A stretch of 13,960 bases of DNA from Sulfuricella sp. (GTDB lineage: Bacteria; Pseudomonadota; Gammaproteobacteria; Burkholderiales; Sulfuricellaceae): positions 1 through 13,960 of the forward strand of contig JAUYSN010000022.1 of the NCBI GenBank assembly GCA_030696235.1, given 5' to 3'. Each line of letters opens with the position of its first letter. Position 1 is the stretch's first letter. Below are positions 8,627-13,960 of this stretch, piece after piece. The notes beneath the pieces were generated by a model that was not told where the DNA came from, searched no databases, and worked only from the letters and a program-made list of their open reading frames with translations. A program made the position numbers and the translations under genes.

Positions 8627-8630
<4 letters not shown>
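7233..8630 (+). CDS. selA: L-seryl-tRNA(Sec) selenium transferase
   Basis: 465 aa, close to E. coli SelA (463). SelA is a PLP enzyme that converts seryl-tRNA(Sec) to selenocysteyl-tRNA(Sec) using selenophosphate. The hallmark block TFSGDKLLGGPQSG contains the PLP lysine, Lys296; NLTGTLLHTNLGRAPLS and VNNNAAALYLAL are also family blocks. An in-frame GTG at 7212 would add seven residues directly after the upstream stop, but the ATG at 7233 gives the family-like N-terminus, so I prefer it; neither has a strong ribosome binding site. The last four bases overlap the selB start (ATGA), indicating translational coupling. The selenophosphate synthetase gene selD is not in the window. Confidence 0.96.
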
Positions 8631-10533
<1,903 letters not shown>

Positions 10534-10537
<4 letters not shown>

Positions 10538-11043
10538 AAAAGATACTCAAAGGGCTGGCTGTCCTGCTCGTGCTTTTCCCGGTGCTGGCCATGGCCGCGC
10601 CGGAAAGGGAGATGCTCCTCGATCTGGAAGGGCGGCCCCATTTTCTTGATGAGTATGTTGGCCATGGGAAATGGCTGGTGGTGATGGTCTGGGCCTCCGA
10701 TTGCGCGGTGTGCAACCAGGAAGTCCACGAGCTGATTGCCTTTCATCAGGCGCACCGGGAGACGGATGCCACAGTGCTCGGCATTTCGGTAGACGGCCCC
10801 GGCGGCCGGGAGAACGCGCTGGCCTTCATCAAACGGCACGGGGTAAATTTCCCCAATCTGCTTGACGATGGCAAAGCGTTCAAGGCGATTTACCTGCGCT
10901 CCACCGGCCGCCCCTGGTTCGGGGGGACGCCCATGAACCTGGTTTATTCGCCGTCCGGTGAGTTGCTGGCGCGACGCATCGGCCCTCTGGGCAAGGCCGA
11001 ACTTGAGGCGTTCATCAGGCAGGCCGGGGAGCGGAAGCAATAG
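10534..11043 (+). CDS. Exported thioredoxin-like (TlpA/AhpC-type redoxin) protein
   Basis: 169 aa. Residues 1-22 are a signal peptide (MKK start, leucine-rich core, cleavage near AMA-AP), so it acts outside the cytoplasm. The redoxin domain has Cys57/Cys60 in WASDCAVC and the cis-proline segment GTPMNLVYSP (Pro133). The start codon overlaps the selB stop (ATGA), which is unusual for a periplasmic protein and argues for co-expression with selenocysteine decoding. The tRNA(Sec) gene begins 27 bases after its stop. It differs clearly from the TlpA-like protein encoded at 938 (different active site, CAVC versus CSTC). Function could be disulfide reduction or handling of periplasmic sulfur or selenium species; the substrate is unknown. 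Confidence 0.85.
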
Positions 11044-11070
11044 CGCAAGGTATTTTGAAGATTTACAAAC

Positions 11071-11167
11071 GGAGAGGATGATCGTCCGGTTGGCATCCGC
11101 GGGCTTCAAACCCGTTGGGAGGCAGGTTTCCTGTCTCTGGTAGGTTCGACTCCTACCCTCTCCACCA
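11071..11167 (+). tRNA. selC: Selenocysteine tRNA (anticodon UCA)
   Basis: 97 nt including an encoded CCA. The anticodon loop CTTCAAA (11104-11110) carries TCA on a stem with GCGGG/CCCGT. The long variable arm pairs GAGGCAGG (11119-11126) with CCTGTCTC (11130-11137), one G-U pair included. The T arm is GTAGG/CCTAC around TTCGACT. The acceptor stem is GGAGAGG (11071-11077) with CCTCTCC (11157-11163). Position after selA and selB supports selC. Odd points: I can pair only 7+5 bases in the acceptor/T helix rather than the usual bacterial 8+5, the discriminator base is A (E. coli has G), and the D stem needs a bulged C (11083) to form six pairs. A UGA-reading class II tRNA of other identity is the alternative. 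Confidence 0.92.
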
Positions 11168-11189
11168 AATTAAGCAAAGGGAAAACGAC

Positions 11190-11540
11190 ATGAAATATCT
11201 GTTTATCCTCAACGACCCGCCCTACGGCACCGAGCGCAGCTACAACGGCTTCCGTCTGGCACGGGCGCTGGCAAAAATCGATGGCAACGAAATCCGCGTG
11301 TTCCTGCTGGGCGATGCGGCCCTGTGCGCCAAGGCAGGGCAGAAAGTGCCGCAGGGCTATTACAACATCGAATTCTTCGCCCAGAGTATTTTGAAACGCG
11401 GCGGCGAGATCGGCGTGTGCGGGGTGTGCATGGAAGCGCGGGGACTGAAGGATGAAGAAATGATTCCCGGCAGCCAGCACAGCTCGCTGGAGCACCTGGC
11501 CGAATGGACCATGTGGGCGGAGAAAGTTCTGATTTTTTGA
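11190..11540 (+). CDS. DsrE-family sulfur-relay protein with CxxC motif
   Basis: 116 aa, cytoplasmic. An AAAGGGAAAA ribosome binding site precedes the ATG, which is 22 bases after the tRNA(Sec) gene, so the mRNA probably includes the tRNA. The DsrE fold is recognisable from LNDPPYGTERSYNGFRLARAL at the N-terminus (read as two pieces, residues 7-20 and 21-27), the strand EIRVFLLGDA, and GVCGVCMEARGL, which holds Cys77 and Cys80. Cys46 (AALCAKAG) is a third candidate redox residue. The ending AEKVLIF is family-typical, so the UGA that follows is a real stop. Relatives (DsrE, TusD, YchN) pass persulfide sulfur or are uncharacterised. A role in supplying or detoxifying sulfur/selenium is inferred from the neighbouring sel genes. 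Confidence 0.85.
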   Translation: MKYLFILNDPPYGTERSYNGFRLARALAKIDGNEIRVFLLGDAALCAKAGQKVPQGYYNIEFFAQSILKRGGEIGVCGVCMEARGLKDEEMIPGSQHSSLEHLAEWTMWAEKVLIF

Positions 11541-11542
11541 GA

Positions 11543-11676
11543 AGTCGGGCTGTACCCGTAAGATCGCAGGGGTCTTCCCCGTGGTTGTATTCCGCTGAAG
11601 CGGAACAACACACGCGAAGGGCATCCCCGCCAGGAATGGATGCTTCGCATCTCGTTCCGGCGAGAAAGCCCGACAA
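11543..11676 (+). other. Hairpin-rich intergenic element downstream of the DsrE gene
   Basis: Several strong helices are stacked here with no coding frame of note. An outer helix pairs GTCGGGCT (11544-11551) with AGCCCGAC (11667-11674). Inside are GGGG-TCTT-CCCC (11569-11580), TTCCGC-TGAA-GCGGAA (11590-11605), and a bulged stem joining GCGAAG (11614-11619) and GCATCC (11621-11626) to GGATGC (11638-11643) and CTTCGC (11643-11648). A small CGGG/CCCG hairpin near 11546-11558 competes with the outer helix. No T-run follows any stem, so a simple intrinsic terminator is unlikely. It could be a structured RNA, an mRNA-stabilising 3' end or a small mobile repeat; I do not recognise a family. Confidence 0.45.
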
Positions 11677-11735
11677 TACATTTCGCTGATTTCGTATCGA
11701 GACAAGAACGCCAAATATTTTTTTTGTTTCTATAT

Positions 11736-11782
11736 TCTAAAGTTCGTTTGAATAGTATATTATTAACCCTACAAACTTTAGA
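11736..11782 (+). promoter_or_regulatory. Putative promoter with flanking 9-bp inverted repeat upstream of the TauE/SafE gene
   Basis: This AT-rich stretch contrasts sharply with the GC-rich surroundings. TATTAT (11758-11763) could serve as a -10 box, with only a poor -35 (TTCTAA, 11735-11740, spacing 17), which would suit an activated or regulated promoter. A perfect inverted repeat, TCTAAAGTT (11736-11744) and AACTTTAGA (11774-11782), brackets the -10 region with a 29-base spacer. It could be a pair of operator half-sites or a hairpin in the leader RNA. No regulator gene is present in the window. Confidence 0.4.
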
Positions 11783-11796
11783 GCGTGGGAGGCATC

Positions 11797-12576
11797 ATGA
11801 TTTTCCTGGTCATTATTTCTGGTGCGATCACCGGCATCGTCCTCGGACTATTCGGCAGCGGCGGTTCCATCATCGCCATGCCGGCGCTGATGTATCTGCT
11901 CAACGTGGAAGCCAAATCGGCCATCGCCATGAGCATGGGCATCGTGGCGGTGACCGCCACCATTTCGGGCTGGGACAACTGGCGACGCGGCAATGTCGAT
12001 CTCAAGGTGGCGGCGATGTTCGGCCTGTTCGGCGTGATCGGCACCTACGGCGGCGCCCGTCTCGGGGTTTACACGCCGGTGCAGGTGCAACTCACCCTGT
12101 TCGCTCTGGTGATGTATGCCGCTGCCTGGAAGATGCTGCAAAGCAAAAAACAGCCGGTAAGTCAGTTGGCCACGGCAGGCGGGACACCCTTGTCGGAAGA
12201 TGAAGCCATTTCGGCGCACATGGGACATATCGCCGCGCACGGCGTCGGCGTGGGCGTGCTGACCGGGCTGGTGGGCGTGGGCGGCGGATTCCTGATCGTA
12301 CCGGCGCTGGTGCTGCTGTCCGGCATCCCGATGAAGATCGCCATCGGTACCTCGCTGGTCATCGTTGCCGCCAAATCCTATTCCGGTTTCGCCGGTTATG
12401 TCGCGGCGGTGCCGGTGGACTGGTCGACCATGGCTTCGTTCACTGCGGTGACGGTGGCCGGCAGTTTCGTCGGCACGCGCGTTGCACACCGCTTCTCGCA
12501 GGAGACATTGAAGCGCAGCTTCGGCGTGTTCCTGGTGTTCGTAGCGAGCTACATTCTGCTCAAGAGCGTGGTGTAA
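11797..12576 (+). CDS. TauE/SafE-family sulfite/organosulfur anion transporter
   Basis: 259 aa integral membrane protein. ATG at 11797 follows GGGAGG (11787-11792) by four bases; a GTG at 11785 would add four residues but would consume the ribosome binding site. The protein shows the internal duplication of the family: [15 protein letters not shown] (residues about 14-28) and [15 protein letters not shown] in the second half, each followed by a small-residue helix. About seven or eight membrane helices are expected, with a hydrophilic loop near QSKKQPVSQ to EDEAISAHM in the middle. Family members export sulfite, sulfoacetate or related anions, or take up sulfur compounds. The gene heads a block with two small paralogous proteins and a PLP sulfur-amino-acid enzyme. 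Substrate and direction are unproven. Confidence 0.88.
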   Translation: MIFLVIISGAITGIVLGLFGSGGSIIAMPALMYLLNVEAKSAIAMSMGIVAVTATISGWDNWRRGNVDLKVAAMFGLFGVIGTYGGARLGVYTPVQVQLTLFALVMYAAAWKMLQSKKQPVSQLATAGGTPLSEDEAISAHMGHIAAHGVGVGVLTGLVGVGGGFLIVPALVLLSGIPMKIAIGTSLVIVAAKSYSGFAGYVAAVPVDWSTMASFTAVTVAGSFVGTRVAHRFSQETLKRSFGVFLVFVASYILLKSVV

Positions 12577-12587
12577 GGAGAACGTCC

Positions 12588-12884
12588 ATGAGCCACACTA
12601 TTCATGTCGAGGCCAACAATCCGCCCGGCAAGCGCTGCACCCTGTATATCCGCTATGCCGAGAAGGTCGGCCAGCATCTCGGTGCACCTTTTTCCGCCAT
12701 CTTCCACTCGCCCCATCCCGTGCAGGGGCGGATTACACCGGCCTTGCTGGTGGGGGGCGTGGCGCTGGTTCCCGCGAATGGCGAGGTGTTGTTGCCGCAG
12801 GATGTCTGCGCCGCCCTGGCCGATGCGCCGGCGGAATTGCTGGAAACCCTGACCGCGGCACATCAGGCCACGATGACCGACTGA
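12588..12884 (+). CDS. Small conserved-type protein, paralogue 1; possible thioredoxin/SelW-like fold
   Basis: 98 aa, cytoplasmic, not recognised by name. GGAG directly after the upstream stop, seven bases before the ATG, supports the start. It aligns without gaps to the next gene product over residues 1-80 with 37 identities. Shared blocks are PPG-x-RCTLY (12-20), YAE (23-25), PALLV-x-GVAL (51-60) and a C-terminal segment with Cys74 and LADA. Both Cys17 and Cys74 are conserved between the two. The predicted order strand, Cys-loop, helix, strand, beta hairpin, helix resembles Rdx/SelW-type proteins, but the CxxC/CxxU motif is absent. This fold is a pattern-based inference only. Confidence 0.75.
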   Translation: MSHTIHVEANNPPGKRCTLYIRYAEKVGQHLGAPFSAIFHSPHPVQGRITPALLVGGVALVPANGEVLLPQDVCAALADAPAELLETLTAAHQATMTD

Positions 12885-12917
12885 CTCCTTTTTCAATTCC
12901 GACAATAAGGAAGAATC

Positions 12918-13238
12918 ATGCCGCAACCGATCAAGGTACATTCCCAGCATCCGCCCGGTGGGCGCTGTACGCTTTACGCGCTTTATGCCGAAGAGCTATC
13001 ATCCAGCCTTGGCCTGGCCCGGCGCGTCGTTCATACTGACTGCCGCGACGCGCATGGCGAGGGCTCTCCCGCGCTGCTGGTGAAGGGGGTGGCGCTACAG
13101 CCATCGGACGGCGTGATCCTGTCGCCGGAGGATATCTGTGCGGGGCTGGCGGACGCGGGACTGGACTGGAGCGCCGCATCGAATTTGACTTCGCGTCTGG
13201 ACGCCATTCAGGACCGCTTTCTCGAGGAGTTTGCATGA
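12918..13238 (+). CDS. Small conserved-type protein, paralogue 2; possible thioredoxin/SelW-like fold
   Basis: 106 aa, preceded by an AAGGAAG ribosome binding site. It is the tandem duplicate of the protein encoded just upstream, about 46% identical over the first 80 residues, with a longer and different tail ending in DAIQDRFLEEFA. Cys17 (GGRCTLYALYAEEL) and Cys74 (EDICAGL) are shared; Cys42 (HTDCRDAHG) is private to this copy. Its stop overlaps the next start (ATGA), tying it translationally to the PLP enzyme gene. A small redox or sulfur-binding partner for that enzyme is possible but not shown. Confidence 0.78.
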   Translation: MPQPIKVHSQHPPGGRCTLYALYAEELSSSLGLARRVVHTDCRDAHGEGSPALLVKGVALQPSDGVILSPEDICAGLADAGLDWSAASNLTSRLDAIQDRFLEEFA

Positions 13239-13960
13239 ACGACAAAAACCAAGGGCTTTCCACCCGCTGCGTCCACGCAGGGGAAATCCAGGATGCCCAC
13301 GGCTCGCCGCATACGCCGATCTACACGACCACCACGTTCAAGTTCGACTCCACCGCCGACCTGCTCGACGTGGTGGAGGGGCGCAAGCCGGGCAGCCTGT
13401 ACACCCGCTATGGCCTCAACCCCACCATTTTCAGCCTGGAAGAAAAGCTGGCCGCCTTGGAAGGGGCGGAAGCGGCTTGGGTATTTTCCTCGGGCATGGC
13501 CGCGGAGGCGGCGCTGTTTTTTGCCCATGGCCGCAAGGGCGTGGTCTGCATCGGTGATGCCTACGGCGGCACCATGGAGCTTCTTTCCAGCCAGTTGCCG
13601 GAACTCGGCATCCCCACTTTTTTTCTCCTCGGCAGCGAGCTGGACGGGTTGAAGACCTATCTGGAAGCAGGCGCAGGCCTGATATTTTTTGAAACACCGA
13701 CCAATCCCACCCTGGAGGTGCTGGATATCCGGAAAATCAGCGCTATCGCCCACAAGTACGGCGCCCTGGTGGCGGTGGATAACACCTTCGCCTCACCGGT
13801 GAACCAGAGCCCGCTTGCTCTGGGCGCGGATTTCGTGGTTCACAGCGCCACCAAGTATCTCGGCGGCCACAGCGACATCACCGCCGGCGCCCTGATGGGA
13901 TCAAAACACCTTTTAGCCCCGGTGTGGGGCTGGCGCAAGAACCTGGGTCAGATGCCCGCG
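13235..13960 (+). CDS. Cys/Met-metabolism PLP-dependent enzyme (trans-sulfuration family), 3' end outside window
   Basis: The first 242 residues are present and the frame is open to the last base, so roughly 60% of a normal 390-400 aa protein is seen. The family (cystathionine gamma-synthase, cystathionine lyases, methionine gamma-lyase, O-acetylhomoserine sulfhydrylase) is clear from TPIYTTTTF, YTRYGLNPT (56-64), SSGMAAEAAL (85-94), FFETPTNPTLEVLDI, DNTFASP (182-188) and HSATKYLGGHSDITAGAL, in which Lys207 is the PLP-binding residue. Tyr56 and Arg58 are the usual phosphate contacts from the neighbouring subunit. YTRYGLNPT has one residue more than the common YxRxxNPT block. Which member of the family it is cannot be decided from this half. 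The start overlaps the stop of the small paralogue by ATGA. Confidence 0.93.
   Translation, partial: MNDKNQGLSTRCVHAGEIQDAHGSPHTPIYTTTTFKFDSTADLLDVVEGRKPGSLYTRYGLNPTIFSLEEKLAALEGAEAAWVFSSGMAAEAALFFAHGRKGVVCIGDAYGGTMELLSSQLPELGIPTFFLLGSELDGLKTYLEAGAGLIFFETPTNPTLEVLDIRKISAIAHKYGALVAVDNTFASPVNQSPLALGADFVVHSATKYLGGHSDITAGALMGSKHLLAPVWGWRKNLGQMPA

Noticed and set aside
11538..11561. UGA ending the second DsrE gene followed by a CGGG/CCCG hairpin, which could look like a SECIS and a selenocysteine codon
   Set aside because: Readthrough would add only a few residues before TAA, and the protein already has its family-typical ending at AEKVLIF. No cysteine homologue position corresponds to this UGA.
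11569..11605. The two tetraloop hairpins as intrinsic terminators
   Set aside because: Neither is followed by a T-run; the nearest T-tract (about 11718-11725) has no GC stem in front of it.
12882..12917. UGA at the end of the first small paralogue as a possible selenocysteine codon
   Set aside because: The downstream frame shows no similarity to the longer tail of paralogue 2, and a ribosome binding site for the next gene occupies the gap.

Overview
The window is GC-rich, densely coded on the + strand, and looks like a chromosomal segment from a sulfur-metabolising proteobacterium. A betaproteobacterium is my best guess, from overall protein style, codon use and a proteobacterial REP-type palindrome; no taxonomic marker is present. 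Every convincing gene lies on the + strand, and the genes fall into three blocks.

Block 1 (29-6452) is a periplasmic molybdoenzyme operon. It starts with an exported tandem-domain rhodanese and an exported TlpA-type thioredoxin. Next come a Tat-exported molybdopterin catalytic subunit, a four-cluster iron-sulfur subunit and a heme-b subunit of the type II DMSO reductase family (relatives: selenate, chlorate and perchlorate reductases, dimethylsulfide and ethylbenzene dehydrogenases). The heme-b subunit has a cytochrome c domain fused to its C-terminus. The usual dedicated chaperone gene is absent from the operon. The substrate cannot be read from the sequence; the rhodanese and thioredoxin neighbours favour a sulfur or selenium compound.

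A gene-free stretch (6453-6800) follows. It holds two palindromic repeats and the unidentified promoter of the next block.

Block 2 (6801-11540) is a selenocysteine-decoding cluster wrapped in sulfur-relay and redox genes: a DsrE-family protein, selA, selB, an exported thioredoxin-like protein whose start overlaps the selB stop, a UCA-anticodon tRNA (selC), and a second DsrE-family protein with a CxxC motif. The tRNA is class II with a long variable arm, but it appears to have a 7+5 rather than 8+5 acceptor/T helix and an A discriminator, so it deserves a second look. No in-frame UGA selenoprotein was found in the window, and selD is not here.

Another intergenic stretch (11541-11796) has several strong hairpins and then an AT-rich promoter zone flanked by a 9-bp inverted repeat.

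Block 3 (11797 to the window end) is a TauE/SafE-type transporter, two tandem paralogous small proteins of unknown function (about 46% identical over 80 residues, with a fold pattern that could be thioredoxin/SelW-like), and the N-terminal part of a Cys/Met-metabolism PLP enzyme that runs off the window.

Taken together, this looks like a sulfur/selenium island: periplasmic redox chemistry by a molybdoenzyme, cytoplasmic sulfur carriers (DsrE family), selenocysteine insertion, sulfur-anion transport and a trans-sulfuration-type enzyme. A functional link between the three blocks is inference from adjacency only.
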